A model generated the notes under the pieces. It saw only the letters and a list, made by a program, of their open reading frames with translations. It was not told the DNA's origin and searched no databases. Made by a program: the position numbers and the translations under genes. From an uncultured Kiritimatiellota bacterium (GTDB taxonomy: Bacteria; Verrucomicrobiota; Kiritimatiellia; RFP12; DVOR01), in NCBI GenBank assembly GCA_944389545.1, contig CALXMT010000008.1, forward strand, positions 1 through 64,000: a stretch of DNA of 64,000 nucleotides. The letters run 5' to 3'. Below, piece by piece: positions 16,972 to 26,026 of this stretch. Position 1 is the first letter of the stretch. Every line of letters begins with the position of its first letter.

Positions 16972-17097
16972 GAGAAATTGCGTTAACTCGGCACTTAGAG
17001 GGGCGAGAAATTGACTTAACTCGACAGTTGACGGGGGTAGAAATTGCGTTAACTCGACAGTTGGGGGGGGGGTAGAAATTGCGTTAACGTGGCGGGG
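16972..17097. repeat. Array of four ~33-bp repeats, downstream of the ATPase gene
   Basis: Units start at 16972, 17005, 17038 and 17073 and share GAGAAATTGCGTTAACTCG followed by a CA-TT-G-rich tail; unit 2 has the variant GAGAAATTGACTTAAC. Unit 4 contains the stop codon of the ATPase gene inside its GTTAAC. The four units correspond one-to-one with those at 18407-18531, same orientation and order. Confidence 0.9.
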
Positions 17098-18367
17098 CAC
17101 AGAGCCAGTCGCGGGCGCGGACGATGGGGACGCGGATGCCATCGATGGTTTCTTCGCCGCTTTCGTGGAGGGTGACGAGTGTGGCCTCCGGGCAACCGGT
17201 GGCTTTGGCGGCGGCGACGGCCCCGCGGAGTTCGCGTTCCCGGGTCTTGGGCTTGGAGATGTCCGCGGAGACTTGGACGACGGCAAGGGTGTTGTTGCCA
17301 TGGCACACCACAAAGTCGGCCTCAGAACGATTCTCTTGATAATAGAAGACTTCATCGTTGAAAGGACGATGGCGGCGGAGCAATTCGATGAGAACAACGG
17401 TTTCCAAGCGCCAGCCCACGTTTTCGCCGGGGTTGGCTTGGCGGCCACCTCCCATGAGAGCGACGTCCACGGGGTAGAGTTTCTCGTTGCGGATACGCAG
17501 ATGGGCCTTGCGTGACCATTTGTGGATGGCGATGAGCAGATAGGCGCGGCGCAGGTGGTCGATATAGGTCTTGACGGTGTTCGGGGCGCGGCCCAACTCG
17601 AGGCGCGCGCCAAGCGCACTGGAATTGAGAACGGTGGGGACGACGCTGAGCAGATAGTCCGCCACAATGCGGATGGGGCGCACGGAACGTTGGCGGAGGC
17701 GTTGGCGGATGTCGCGCTCGAGGATGCCGTCTATCAAGGCACTGACGTATTCCGGTGCGGAGGCGCCTTCTGTGAGCAATTCGGGGAAGCCGCCCTGGCG
17801 GAGGTAGTCATCGAGCGCCCGTTGGCGGAGGCCCGCGCCCAACGTCGTCTTGTCCGCAGGGTCGACCCCGTGGAAGGCGCAGAACTCGGCGAAGGAGAGC
17901 GGGAAGAGCTCCACGGCATGATAGCGACCGACCATGTGGGTGGCCAGCTCGCCGGAGAGGAGTTTTGCGTTGGAGCCGGTCACCAAGACGTGCATCCCTT
18001 GGCGAAGCAGGCGGTTGACAAAGAGGTTCCACTCGGGGATGTTCTGCACCTCATCCAAGAAGAGCACGTCAAAGTCGCCGTTTAGTGCGTAGAGCGTCTC
18101 CAGGACCGCATTGAGGTCTTCCCCGCGCAGGGAGGCCAGGCGTTCGTCATCGAAGTTCACATACCCGAACGGATGCCCCGATTGGAGCACGGCGGCCTGG
18201 CAGAGAGTCGATTTCCCGCTACGCCGCACGCCGATGACGACCTGGGCCAAAGTGCTGTCCAAATGAACCTGCCCCTCCTCCACCCGGGCGACAAGCCGCG
18301 ACCGGTCGTGACCCAGCAGTTCTTTCCGCTGATCCGCAAGCACTTGCTCCAAGTCTTCTCGATTCAT
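17084..18367 (-). CDS. AAA_14/DUF4143-type ATP-binding protein
   Basis: A 427-residue protein. Near the N-terminus are Walker A GVRRSGKST and Walker B VLFLDEVQNI, then VTGSNAKLLSGELATHMVGR and LFPLSFAEFCAFHG of the AAA_14 family. A DUF4143 region follows (GGFPELL, FYYQENRSEADFVV with the restriction-fold-like Asp, and a C-terminal Val-rich strand). Function in this family is unresolved; toxin-antitoxin or defence roles have been proposed for relatives. The start has AAAGGAG 11-17 bases upstream. Its promoter abuts one repeat array and its stop lies inside the other, so gene and arrays form one unit. Confidence 0.85.
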   Translation of the reverse strand: MNREDLEQVLADQRKELLGHDRSRLVARVEEGQVHLDSTLAQVVIGVRRSGKSTLCQAAVLQSGHPFGYVNFDDERLASLRGEDLNAVLETLYALNGDFDVLFLDEVQNIPEWNLFVNRLLRQGMHVLVTGSNAKLLSGELATHMVGRYHAVELFPLSFAEFCAFHGVDPADKTTLGAGLRQRALDDYLRQGGFPELLTEGASAPEYVSALIDGILERDIRQRLRQRSVRPIRIVADYLLSVVPTVLNSSALGARLELGRAPNTVKTYIDHLRRAYLLIAIHKWSRKAHLRIRNEKLYPVDVALMGGGRQANPGENVGWRLETVVLIELLRRHRPFNDEVFYYQENRSEADFVVCHGNNTLAVVQVSADISKPKTRERELRGAVAAAKATGCPEATLVTLHESGEETIDGIRVPIVRARDWLCAPPR

Positions 18368-18389
18368 CGCCTCGCTCCTTTCGCCTTAA

Positions 18390-18395
18390 AGTATA
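18390..18395 (-). promoter_or_regulatory. -10 box of the ATPase gene
   Basis: TATACT on the minus strand, followed by a ~22-nt leader with AAAGGAG. The -35 region falls within the first repeat unit at 18407, so the array could act as an operator. Confidence 0.55.
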
Positions 18396-18406
18396 GCATA
18401 GCGGCG

Positions 18407-18531
18407 GAGAAATTGCGTTAACTTGACACTTGGAGGGGTGAGAAATTGACTTAACTCGGCAGTTGGCGGTTGTAGAAATTGCGTTAACTCGACACTTGAG
18501 GGGATGAGAAATTGCGTTAGCGTGGTGGGTG
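18407..18531. repeat. Array of four 33-bp repeats, upstream of the ATPase gene
   Basis: Units start at 18407, 18440, 18473 and 18506, an exact 33-bp period. Unit 2 again has the GAGAAATTGACTTAAC variant and unit 4 again ends in GTGG-GGG, matching the units at 16972-17097 position by position. There are no unique spacers, so it is not a CRISPR array. Confidence 0.9.
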
Positions 18532-18536
18532 GACAT

Positions 18537-18565
18537 AAAAAAGGGCCCCCGGGCGGGGGCCTTTT
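18537..18565 (-). terminator. leuS terminator
   Basis: On the minus strand, AAGGCCCCCGCCCGGGGGCCC followed by TTTTTT, starting about 20 bp after the leuS stop. Confidence 0.9.
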
Positions 18566-18585
18566 GGGGGCATCGGGGCATCGCT

Positions 18586-21093
18586 TTATTTGGCGACGAT
18601 GTTGACGAGCTTGCCGGGGACGACGATGACTTTGGCGATGGTGAGGCCGGCGGTGTGTTTTTGGACCTCGGGGGCTTCGCGGGCGGCGGCTTCGAGAGCG
18701 GCGCGGTCGAGGCCGGCGGGGAGGGTGATTTTGCCGCGCATCTTGCCGTTGACCTGGAGGATGATCTCGATGGCGTCTTCCTTGAGGGCTTCGGGGTTGA
18801 CGGCGGGCCAGCCGGCGTCGAGGATGGAGCCTTGGCCGCCGAACTCGGACCAGATTTCTTCCGCGATGTGGGGGGTGAAGGGGGCCATCATGCGGGCGAT
18901 GGTGAGGATGGTCTCGCGGAGGAGGGCCTTGGCGGCGGGGCTGGAGGCGGCGTCGACCTTGGCTTTGTCGAGGGTGTTCATGAGCTCCATGAGCTGGGCG
19001 ATGGCGGTGTTGAAGCGGAAGCCATGCTCGATGGAGTCGGTGACGCCCTGGAGGGTCTGGTGGAGTTTGCGCCAGAGGGTGCGCTGGGCGGGGTCGAGGG
19101 CGGCGCCGTCGACGGGCTCGTCGGTGGCGGGGACGATGGGTTTGGCGTCGTAGGCCTTTTTCCAGAGGCGGCAGAGGAAGCGGTAGGGGCCCTGGATGGC
19201 GGTGTCTTGCCACTCGGCGTCGAGCTCGGGCGGGCCGATGAAGAGGGTGTAGAGGCGGACGGTGTCGGCGCCGTAGGCTTCGATGAGTTCATCGGGGGAG
19301 ACGACGTTGCCGACGGATTTGGACATCTTTTTGAGGACGCCGTTTTCGTCGCGCTTGCAGATCATGCCCTGGGTGAAGAGGGCTTTGAAGGGCTCGACGC
19401 AGTCGAGGGCGCCGGCGTCGTTGAGGATTTTGACGACGAAGCGGGAGTAGAGGAGGTGGAGGACGGCGTGCTCGACGCCGCCGATGTATTGGTCGACGGG
19501 CATCCATTTGTCGACGAGGGCTTTGTCGAAGGGGGCCTGGTCGTTGCGGGCGTCGATGTAGCGGAGGAAGTACCAGCAGGAGCAGAGCCATTGGGCGAGG
19601 GTGTCGGTCTCGCGTTTGGCGGGTGCGCCGCACTTGGGGCAGGTGGTGTTGATGAAGCCTTCGTGGCGGGCGAGGGGGTTGCCTTGGTCGCTCTTGAAGT
19701 CGACGTCGTCGGGGAGGCGGACGGGGAGCTGGTCTTCGGGGACGGGGACGGGGCCGCAGTGGGGGCAGTGGACGATGGGGATGGGGGCGCCCCAGTAGCG
19801 CTGGCGGGCGACGTTCCAGTCGCGGATGCGGAAGTTGGTGGTGAATTCGGCGAAGCCTTGGTCGACGCCGCGCTGGGTGATGGCCTGGATGGCGTCGCGA
19901 TTGAGCATGCCGGTGAAGTCGCCGCTGTCGACGAGGGTGCCGTCTTCGACGTAGGCGGCGGTCATGTCTTCGAGGCGGAGGGTCTTCTCGGGGTTCTGGA
20001 TGACGATTTTCTTGGGGATGCCGTATTTGGTGGCGAAGTCCCAGTCGCGCTGGTCGTGGGTGGGGACGGCCATGACGATGCCGGTGCCGGAGTCGGAGAC
20101 GACGTAGTTGGTGACCCAGAGCTGGATGTCGGTGTCGCCGTTGTAGGGGTTGGTGACGTGGAAGCCGGTGAAGACGCCTTCCTTGGCGAGTGCGTCGGAG
20201 AAGCGCTCGGCGGCGGGGATGTTGGCGAGCTTTTCGGCGAAGGCTTTGACCTCGGCCTCGCGGGGGGAGCCGGGGAGGAGCTTCTTCAGCAGGGGGTGGT
20301 CGGGCGCGATGGCCATGAAGGTGACGCCGAAGATGGTGTCGGGGCGGGTGGTGTAGACGGGGCAGTCGTCGCCGGTCTCGGTGACCTTGAAGGTGACCTT
20401 GGCGCCCTGGGATTTGCCGATCCAGTTGGCCTGCATCTGGCGGACCTTCTCGGGCCAGCCTTCGAGGAGGTCGAGGTCCTTGAGGAGGCGGTCGGCGTAT
20501 TGGGTGATGCGGAAGAACCACTGCTTGAGGTTCTTCTTCTCGACGGGGCGGCCGCAGCGGACGCAGTGGCCGTCGGCGGTGACCTCTTCGTTGGCGAGGT
20601 TGGTGCAGAGGGGGCACCAATTGACGGGGGCCTCTTTCTGGTAGGCGACGCCGAGCTTGTAGGCCTGGAGGAAGACCCACTGGGTCCACTTGTAGTAGTC
20701 GGGGTGGCAGGTGGCGATCTCGCGGTCCCAGTCGTAGCCGACGCCCCAGCTGCGGACCTGGCGCTTCATCTCGCGGATGTTCTCGATGGTCCACTTGTGG
20801 GGGTGGACGTGGAACTTTTTGGCGGCGTTCTCGGCGGGGAGGCCGAAGCTGTCCCAGCCCATGGGGGAGAGGACGTTGTAGCCGAGCATCTTCTTGTAGC
20901 GGGTGATGACGTCGCCCATGATGTAGTTGCGGCCGTGGCCCACGTGCATGTGGCCGCTGGGATAGGGAAACATCGTCAGGCAGTAAAACTTGGGCTTGCT
21001 GTCGTCGTGCGCGTCGCACTTGAAGGTGCCGTGCTCATCCCAGTACTTCTGCCACTTGGGTTCAATCGCGTGAAACGGATACTTCTCTTCCAT
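18586..21093 (-). CDS. leuS: Leucyl-tRNA synthetase
   Basis: An 835-residue class I aminoacyl-tRNA synthetase. The HIGH motif appears as [15 protein letters not shown] near residue 45 and the KMSKS loop as [12 protein letters not shown] near 585. An editing domain interrupts the Rossmann fold, with zinc-type cysteines at [11 protein letters not shown] and [11 protein letters not shown]. Length is close to other bacterial LeuRS. The start is ATG 21093 with AAGGGAC upstream. The promoter diverges from that of the MBL gene, the two -10 boxes being about 20 bp apart. A strong terminator follows. Confidence 0.98.
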   Translation of the reverse strand: MEEKYPFHAIEPKWQKYWDEHGTFKCDAHDDSKPKFYCLTMFPYPSGHMHVGHGRNYIMGDVITRYKKMLGYNVLSPMGWDSFGLPAENAAKKFHVHPHKWTIENIREMKRQVRSWGVGYDWDREIATCHPDYYKWTQWVFLQAYKLGVAYQKEAPVNWCPLCTNLANEEVTADGHCVRCGRPVEKKNLKQWFFRITQYADRLLKDLDLLEGWPEKVRQMQANWIGKSQGAKVTFKVTETGDDCPVYTTRPDTIFGVTFMAIAPDHPLLKKLLPGSPREAEVKAFAEKLANIPAAERFSDALAKEGVFTGFHVTNPYNGDTDIQLWVTNYVVSDSGTGIVMAVPTHDQRDWDFATKYGIPKKIVIQNPEKTLRLEDMTAAYVEDGTLVDSGDFTGMLNRDAIQAITQRGVDQGFAEFTTNFRIRDWNVARQRYWGAPIPIVHCPHCGPVPVPEDQLPVRLPDDVDFKSDQGNPLARHEGFINTTCPKCGAPAKRETDTLAQWLCSCWYFLRYIDARNDQAPFDKALVDKWMPVDQYIGGVEHAVLHLLYSRFVVKILNDAGALDCVEPFKALFTQGMICKRDENGVLKKMSKSVGNVVSPDELIEAYGADTVRLYTLFIGPPELDAEWQDTAIQGPYRFLCRLWKKAYDAKPIVPATDEPVDGAALDPAQRTLWRKLHQTLQGVTDSIEHGFRFNTAIAQLMELMNTLDKAKVDAASSPAAKALLRETILTIARMMAPFTPHIAEEIWSEFGGQGSILDAGWPAVNPEALKEDAIEIILQVNGKMRGKITLPAGLDRAALEAAAREAPEVQKHTAGLTIAKVIVVPGKLVNIVAK

Positions 21094-21127
21094 GACGGGG
21101 GTCCCTTGCTAAAATCAATCGCGCGTC

Positions 21128-21133
21128 AGTATA
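21128..21133 (-). promoter_or_regulatory. -10 box of leuS
   Basis: TATACT preceded by ATGC on the minus strand, giving a leader of roughly 27 nt with AAGGGAC near the start codon. It faces away from the TATAAT at 21148. Confidence 0.6.
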
Positions 21134-21147
21134 GCATATTTCTTTGG

Positions 21148-21153
21148 TATAAT
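21148..21153 (+). promoter_or_regulatory. -10 box of the MBL hydrolase gene
   Basis: Perfect TATAAT seven bases before ATG 21161. The alternative in-frame ATG at 21152 overlaps this box and is therefore unlikely to be transcribed. The arrangement implies a leaderless mRNA. Confidence 0.65.
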
Positions 21154-21160
21154 GCATCGC

Positions 21161-21946
21161 ATGAGAATTTGCGTATTGGCTTCCGGCAGCAAAGGCAACG
21201 CCACCTATGTCGAGGGCGGCGGCGTGCGGCTGCTCATCGACGCCGGGATTTCCTGCCGCGATCTGGAGAAACGTCTGGCGGCCGTGGGCGAAAGCCCCGA
21301 TGGCCTGGACGGCATCCTGATCACCCACGAACACATCGACCACGTGCGCGGACTGGCCCGCTTCGTAGACCGCCACGGCACGCCCGTCTTCGCCAACGAA
21401 GGCACCGCCGCCGTCGTCGAGCGCCAGTGTCGGCTGGAGGGCAAATCGCCGCCGCCCGACTTCACGCTCTTCGAGTCGCGCGTGCCCTTCGCCCTCGGCG
21501 GCCTCACCGTCACCCCCGTGCGCACCAGCCACGACACCGCCGAGCCTGTGGCCTACACGCTGGACGACGGCGCCGCGCGCCTGGGCTACTTCACCGACCT
21601 CGGCTTCGTCTCCGGCGAGGTCGCCGCCGCGCTGGCCGCCTGCGACGCGCTCGTGCTGGAATCCAACCACGACCTCACGATGCTCCGCGAGTCCGGCCGC
21701 CCCTTCGCCCTCATCTCGCGCATCGCCGGCGACTCCGGCCACCTCTCCAACGACCAAGCCTGCGAGGCCATCGCCCGCTGCGCCTCGCCCAACCTGCGCG
21801 CCCTTGTCCTGGCGCACCTCTCCGAGGAATGCAACCAACCCGCCGTCGCCCGCGCCTGCATGGCCCGCGCCCTCAAAGCCCGCGGACTCGCCCCCGCCCT
21901 CGCCGTCGCAGAACAATCTGTTCCACTTCCATTTCTGGAAGTGTAG
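21161..21946 (+). CDS. MBL-fold metallohydrolase (YycJ/WalJ-like)
   Basis: A 261-residue metallo-beta-lactamase-fold protein starting MRICVLASGSKGNATYV. Metal ligands are visible in THEHIDHVRGL, in the His of VRTSHDTAEP, in FTDLGFVS, in ESNHD and in GHLSNDQ. This arrangement matches the YycJ family of predicted exonucleases or phosphodiesterases linked to DNA mismatch repair and wall homeostasis. It is transcribed divergently from leuS, apparently without a leader. Confidence 0.9.
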   Translation: MRICVLASGSKGNATYVEGGGVRLLIDAGISCRDLEKRLAAVGESPDGLDGILITHEHIDHVRGLARFVDRHGTPVFANEGTAAVVERQCRLEGKSPPPDFTLFESRVPFALGGLTVTPVRTSHDTAEPVAYTLDDGAARLGYFTDLGFVSGEVAAALAACDALVLESNHDLTMLRESGRPFALISRIAGDSGHLSNDQACEAIARCASPNLRALVLAHLSEECNQPAVARACMARALKARGLAPALAVAEQSVPLPFLEV

Positions 21947-22016
21947 GAGAACGGAGAACGGAAAACGGAGAACAGACGCCCCTGCGGGGCGACAATGTGA
22001 CCGAAAGGAACGAACG

Positions 22017-22427
22017 ATGTCAAGCTTCAGAGATTTGGACGTATGGCAACTCGGCATGGACCTGGTTGTCGAAGTCTATAAGCTCTGTAAGATTCTGCCG
22101 CCCGAAGAACGCTTTGCGCTCACGGGTCAGCTTCGCCGCGCCGTCATCTCCGTTCCTTCCAATGTCGCCGAGGGTTTCTCCAGAAACTCCCCAAAGGAAT
22201 TCCGTCACTTCCTCCAGATTGCCTCCGGGTCTCGCGCAGAGGTGCAAACCCAGCTCTTAATTGCCGAACGTGTCGGGTTGTTGACGCGGGAACAGACCAA
22301 ACCCGCGCTTCTCCTCACGGAGCGTCTCGGCAAGGCCCTGCATGCCCTGGCGGAATACCAACACAACCAGACCTTCCCCAAACGTTCAGACCGTCACCCC
22401 AAAGGCTCCACGAGGTTCCCGTCATGA
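22017..22427 (+). CDS. Four-helix-bundle protein (23S rRNA-intervening-sequence type), copy 1
   Basis: A 136-residue helical protein of the family named for ORFs found in 23S rRNA intervening sequences. The conserved start SFRDLDVWQLGMDLVVEVYK and the LRRAVISVPSNVAEGFSRNS segment are clear. The function is unknown; relatives form pentameric bundles. The start has GAAAGGAAC upstream and sits right after a GCCCCTGCGGGGC hairpin repeat. A close paralogue (roughly 85% identical by eye) is at 24301, on the other side of adenine deaminase. Its stop overlaps the beginning of the longer deaminase ORF. Confidence 0.85.
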   Translation: MSSFRDLDVWQLGMDLVVEVYKLCKILPPEERFALTGQLRRAVISVPSNVAEGFSRNSPKEFRHFLQIASGSRAEVQTQLLIAERVGLLTREQTKPALLLTERLGKALHALAEYQHNQTFPKRSDRHPKGSTRFPS

Positions 22428-22499
22428 ATGCTTCCACCAATTACCACGAACAGCCGGCCCAACCGTCGCCCGATAAGGGCGAATCCGTTCTCTGTAGCC

Positions 22500-22529
22500 G
22501 TGGAAGGTTTGTCCCTTCGGGCCTGCACG
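22500..22529 (+). repeat. 30-bp hairpin repeat inside the 5' end of the ade reading frame
   Basis: A copy of the GTGGAAGGTTTG...CTGCACG repeat with stem GTCCC/GGGCC. It lies within the open frame upstream of the chosen ade start, one reason for choosing the later start. Confidence 0.8.
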
Positions 22530-22590
22530 CTCCGTTCTCCGTTCTCCAGCGGACCTCCGTGAGGAGGGACGCGTCCGAACTTGCCGCTTG

Positions 22591-22596
22591 TATAGA
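22591..22596 (+). promoter_or_regulatory. Candidate -10 box of ade
   Basis: TATAGA seven bases before ATG 22604, the same spacing as at 632, 7114 and 21161. The -35 region is poor, so this is weaker than the others. Confidence 0.4.
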
Positions 22597-22603
22597 CGTC
22601 GCT

Positions 22604-24202
22604 ATGCGGAGGCGACCCGCTGATTTGGTCATCAAAGGTGCACGCCTCTTCAATCTCGCCACCGGCGAACTGGAGCGGGCTGACCTGGCCATTTGCGGGG
22701 AGCGCATCGCCGCCGTGGGCGAAGGCTACGAAGGCCTCGAGACCCTCGACGCGACCGGCCTCACCGCCGTCCCCGGTTTCGTGGATGCCCACTGCCACAT
22801 CGAGTCCTCCCTCGTCACGCCCTACGCCTGGGAACGCCTCGTCCTGCCCCACGGCGTCACCGCCGCGGTCTGCGACCCGCACGAGCTCTCGAACGTGGGC
22901 GGCACGGCGGCCATCGACTTCTTCCGCCGCTCCGCCGCCGGGATGCTCTTGCGCCTGCAGGTGCAGATTCCCTCGTGCGTGCCCGCCCTTCCCACGGAAT
23001 CCGCCGGTGCCGTGCTCGACGCCACGGCCATCGCGCCCTACGCCGATGACGCCTCCCTGGCCGAGTTCATGAACCTCCCCGGTCTCCTCGGCAAAGCCCC
23101 CGACGCGCTGGCCAAGCTCGCTGCCTTCTCCGGCCGCCCCATCGACGGCCACGCACCCCTCGCCGAGGGCGACACGCTCAACGCCATCTGCGCCGCCGGC
23201 CTCGCCAACGACCACGAGTCCAGCGCCGTCCCCGAGGCCCTCGCCAAGCTCCGCCGCGGCATGACCGTCTTCATCCGCGCCGGATCCGTCGCCCGCAACC
23301 TCGCCGACCTCGCGCCCCTCCTCACCCTCACCCTCTGCGACCGCCTCTGCCTCTGCACCGACGACCGTGACCCCCTCGACATCCGCGACGAGGGCCACCT
23401 CGACGCCGCCATCCGCCAGGCCATCGCCGCCGGCTGCGACCCCCTCGCCGTCTACCGCGCGGCCAGCCTCTCGCCCGCCCGCCACTTCGGTTGGCGCGAC
23501 CGTGGCCTCCTGGCCCCCGGCTTCCTGGCCGACGTCGCCCTCCTCTCCGACCTCAACGCCTGCACCGTCGAGCGCGTCGTCTGCCGCGGCAAGGTCGTCT
23601 CCGACGCCGCCTTCGACGCCCGCCCGCCCGAGCCCGACGCCACGCCCTTCCGCGGCTCCGTCCGCTGCCGACCCCTCACCGCCGACGACTTCGCCGTGGC
23701 GCCGCAGCCCCGCGTCATCGGCGTCCGCGAAGGCTCCCTCCTCACCGATGACCTCGCCTGGGAAGACGTCGCCGGCGACCGCCTCCCCTGCGCCCTTGTC
23801 GCCCGTCACGGCACCGATGGTCGCATCGGCCACGCCTGGACCCACGGTTTCGGCCTCAAACGCGGCGCCATCGCCTCCACCGTCGGCCACGACAGCCACA
23901 ACCTCTGTGTCGTTGGCGCCGACCCCGCCGACATGGCCCTCGCTGCCAACGCCCTGCGCGACTGCGGCGGCGGCTTCGCCGTCGCCATCGAGGGTCGCCT
24001 GACCGCGCTCCTCCCCCTGCCCATCGGCGGCCTCATGTCCGACCGTCCCGCCGCCGAAGTCGCGGACTCTCTGGCCGCCCTCCGCGCCGCCGCCCGCGAC
24101 ACCGGTGCCACCCTCGCCAACCCCTTCCTCGCCTTGGCTTTTCTTCCCCTCCCGGTGATTCCCTTTGCCCGCCTCACCTTGAAAGGCTTCCTCGGTTTGT
24201 AG
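22604..24202 (+). CDS. ade: Adenine deaminase (amidohydrolase superfamily)
   Basis: A 532-residue enzyme that deaminates adenine to hypoxanthine. Family features include RPADLVIKGARLFNLATGE near the start, the metal-binding VPGFVDAHCHIESS, VCDPHELSNVGG, DGHAPL, NDHESS and SLSPARHFGW. The frame is open back to 22424, but the extra 60 codons are mostly intergenic-repeat sequence. The ATG at 22604 matches the family N-terminus and has a TATAGA box seven bases upstream; a GTG at 22559 is possible. Confidence 0.88.
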   Translation: MRRRPADLVIKGARLFNLATGELERADLAICGERIAAVGEGYEGLETLDATGLTAVPGFVDAHCHIESSLVTPYAWERLVLPHGVTAAVCDPHELSNVGGTAAIDFFRRSAAGMLLRLQVQIPSCVPALPTESAGAVLDATAIAPYADDASLAEFMNLPGLLGKAPDALAKLAAFSGRPIDGHAPLAEGDTLNAICAAGLANDHESSAVPEALAKLRRGMTVFIRAGSVARNLADLAPLLTLTLCDRLCLCTDDRDPLDIRDEGHLDAAIRQAIAAGCDPLAVYRAASLSPARHFGWRDRGLLAPGFLADVALLSDLNACTVERVVCRGKVVSDAAFDARPPEPDATPFRGSVRCRPLTADDFAVAPQPRVIGVREGSLLTDDLAWEDVAGDRLPCALVARHGTDGRIGHAWTHGFGLKRGAIASTVGHDSHNLCVVGADPADMALAANALRDCGGGFAVAIEGRLTALLPLPIGGLMSDRPAAEVADSLAALRAAARDTGATLANPFLALAFLPLPVIPFARLTLKGFLGL

Positions 24203-24300
24203 GAAAACGGGAGGGGCGCTAGCGCGCCCCAGAGAACAGAAAACAGTGAACAGTGAACAGAACGCCCCTGCGGGGCGACAAAGAAACTGGAAGGGACAAG
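24203..24300. repeat. Short repeat cluster between ade and the second four-helix gene
   Basis: A GGGGCGCTAGCGCGCCCC hairpin (24213-24230), AGAGAACAGAAAACAG heptamers and a CGCCCCTGCGGGGCG hairpin (24264-24278). The order of hairpin, heptamers and hairpin is that seen at other gene ends here. Confidence 0.75.
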
Positions 24301-24678
24301 ATGGCGAGTTACCGCGACCTAAAGGTTTGGCAGTTGGGCATGGACTTGGTGGTCGAAGTTTACAAACTTTGCAAGGCCTTGCCCGCGGAGGAACGATTCG
24401 CGCTCGGCGACCAACTCCGCCGTGCGGTGGTTTCTATCCCTTCTAACATCGCCGAAGGTTTCACCCGCAACGCTCCGAAAGAGTTCCGTCACTTTCTCCA
24501 AATTGCCTCCGGCTCCCGCGCAGAGGTGCAAACCCAACTCTTGATTGCCGAACGTGTTGGTCTTCTCACTCGCGAACAGACAAAGCCTGCACTCCTTCTC
24601 ACAGAGGGCCTTGGCAAGGCATTGCACGCTTTGGCTGAGTACCAACACACCCAAACTAAACCCAAGCGCTCTCATTGA
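24301..24678 (+). CDS. Four-helix-bundle protein (23S rRNA-intervening-sequence type), copy 2
   Basis: A 125-residue paralogue of the protein at 22017. It shares VWQLGMDLVVEVYKLCK, the PSNIAEGFTRNAPKEFRHFL region and the following helices, and differs mainly at the C-terminus. The ATG at 24301 has GGAAGGGAC upstream; the longer frame from 24253 is repeat sequence. The function is unknown. Two copies around ade suggest a local duplication or repeat-associated gene mobility. Confidence 0.85.
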   Translation: MASYRDLKVWQLGMDLVVEVYKLCKALPAEERFALGDQLRRAVVSIPSNIAEGFTRNAPKEFRHFLQIASGSRAEVQTQLLIAERVGLLTREQTKPALLLTEGLGKALHALAEYQHTQTKPKRSH

Positions 24679-24841
24679 CGCCCGTAAGGGCGCCTCTCTG
24701 TTCTCGTTTTATGGCAACTTCCATCACACAGTCTTCCCTTCCGCTTCAGCCGTCGCGCGCTTGCGCGCGGTCTGTTCTCTGTTCTCCGTTCTCTGTTCTC
24801 TCTTTCCCCGTTCTCCCTCTTATCTAACAGGGCTCCTCCTC

Positions 24842-26026
24842 ATGAAGAAACTTATTTCCTCCGAGATTGCCGCGGCAATGAACAATGCTTCCTGGATCAG
24901 GAAGATGTTCGAGGCTGGCAACGAATTGCGCAAAACCCGCGGCGCTGACAACGTCTTCGACTTCTCCCTCGGCAATCCCGACGTCCCCCCGCCCGAGAAG
25001 GCCCGTGAAACCCTCCGCGCCCTCGCCGACGATGCCATCCGCCCCTGCGGCTTGGGCTACATGCCCAACGCCGGCCTCCCCGAGTTCCGCGCCGGCCTTG
25101 CCGCCAAACTCTCCCGCGAACAGGGCGTTTCCCTCGAGGCCAAGCACGTCATTGCCACCGTCGGTGCCGCCGGCGCCCTCGTCGCCCTCTTCCGCGCCAT
25201 CCTCGAACCCGGCGACGAAATCCTTGTCCCCGCCCCCTACTTTGTGGAATACGGCTTCTACTGCGGCCACTTCGGCGGCAAGCTCATCCCCGTCCCCATG
25301 CGCGGCCCCGACTTCGCCCTCGACCCCGACGCCCTCCTCGCCGCCGTCACCCCCCGCACCCGCGCCATCCTCCTCAACTCCCCCAACAACCCCACCGGCG
25401 CCATCTACCCCGAGGCCACCCTCCGCCGCCTCGCCGCCGCCATCGACACCCTCAACGCCGACCGCGACCGCCCCCTCTTCCTCCTCTCCGACGAGCCCTA
25501 CCGCGTCTTCGCCTTCGACGGCGCCGCCGTCCCGCCCTTCCTCCGCCTCAGCCCCTGGGCCATCGTCCTCGGCTCCTTCTCCAAGAGCCTCTCCCTCGCC
25601 GGCGAACGCATCGGCTACATCGCCGTCAACCCCGCCCTCGAAGGTGCCGACACCCTCCTCGCCGCCGTCACCCTCACCAACCGTACCCTCGGCTACGTCA
25701 ACGCCCCCATCCTCGGCCAGCGCCTCGCCCTCGCCCTCCTCGATGAGTGCGTCGATCTCGCTCCTTACGCCGAGCGCCGCCGCGCCATGGCCGACATGCT
25801 CACCGCCGCCGGCGTCCGCTTCGCCATGCCCCAAGGCGCCTTCTACTTCTTCCCCGAAGCCCCCGGCGGCGACGACCTCGCCTTCTGCCAAAAACTCCTC
25901 GAAGGCGGCGTCATCGCCGTCCCCGGCCGCGGCTTCGGCATGCCCGGCCACATCCGCCTCTGCTCCGCCGTCCCCATGGACACCATCCTCCGCGCCCAAC
26001 CCGCCTTCGAGGCTGCATGTAAATAA
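24842..26026 (+). CDS. PLP-dependent class I/II aminotransferase
   Basis: A 394-residue fold-type I aminotransferase. Visible motifs are FSLGNPDVPPP near the start, the substrate and cofactor loops LLNSPNNPTGAIY and LLSDEPYRVF, the PLP Lys in GSFSKSLSLAGERIGY, and the C-terminal Arg region GHIRLCSAV. It most resembles aspartate/alanine-type transaminases; substrate specificity cannot be read. The start (MKKLISSEIAAAMNNAS) follows CTCCTCCTC without a clear Shine-Dalgarno. The coding strand becomes almost saturated with C-ending codons towards the 3' end. Confidence 0.92.
   Translation: MKKLISSEIAAAMNNASWIRKMFEAGNELRKTRGADNVFDFSLGNPDVPPPEKARETLRALADDAIRPCGLGYMPNAGLPEFRAGLAAKLSREQGVSLEAKHVIATVGAAGALVALFRAILEPGDEILVPAPYFVEYGFYCGHFGGKLIPVPMRGPDFALDPDALLAAVTPRTRAILLNSPNNPTGAIYPEATLRRLAAAIDTLNADRDRPLFLLSDEPYRVFAFDGAAVPPFLRLSPWAIVLGSFSKSLSLAGERIGYIAVNPALEGADTLLAAVTLTNRTLGYVNAPILGQRLALALLDECVDLAPYAERRRAMADMLTAAGVRFAMPQGAFYFFPEAPGGDDLAFCQKLLEGGVIAVPGRGFGMPGHIRLCSAVPMDTILRAQPAFEAACK

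Noticed and set aside
16972-18531. CRISPR arrays
   Set aside because: The 33-bp units are contiguous, with no unique spacers, only four units per side and no cas genes.
18529-22260. 1243-codon + strand open frame opposite leuS
   Set aside because: Runs through the leuS terminator, antisense leuS and the MBL gene in the wrong frame.
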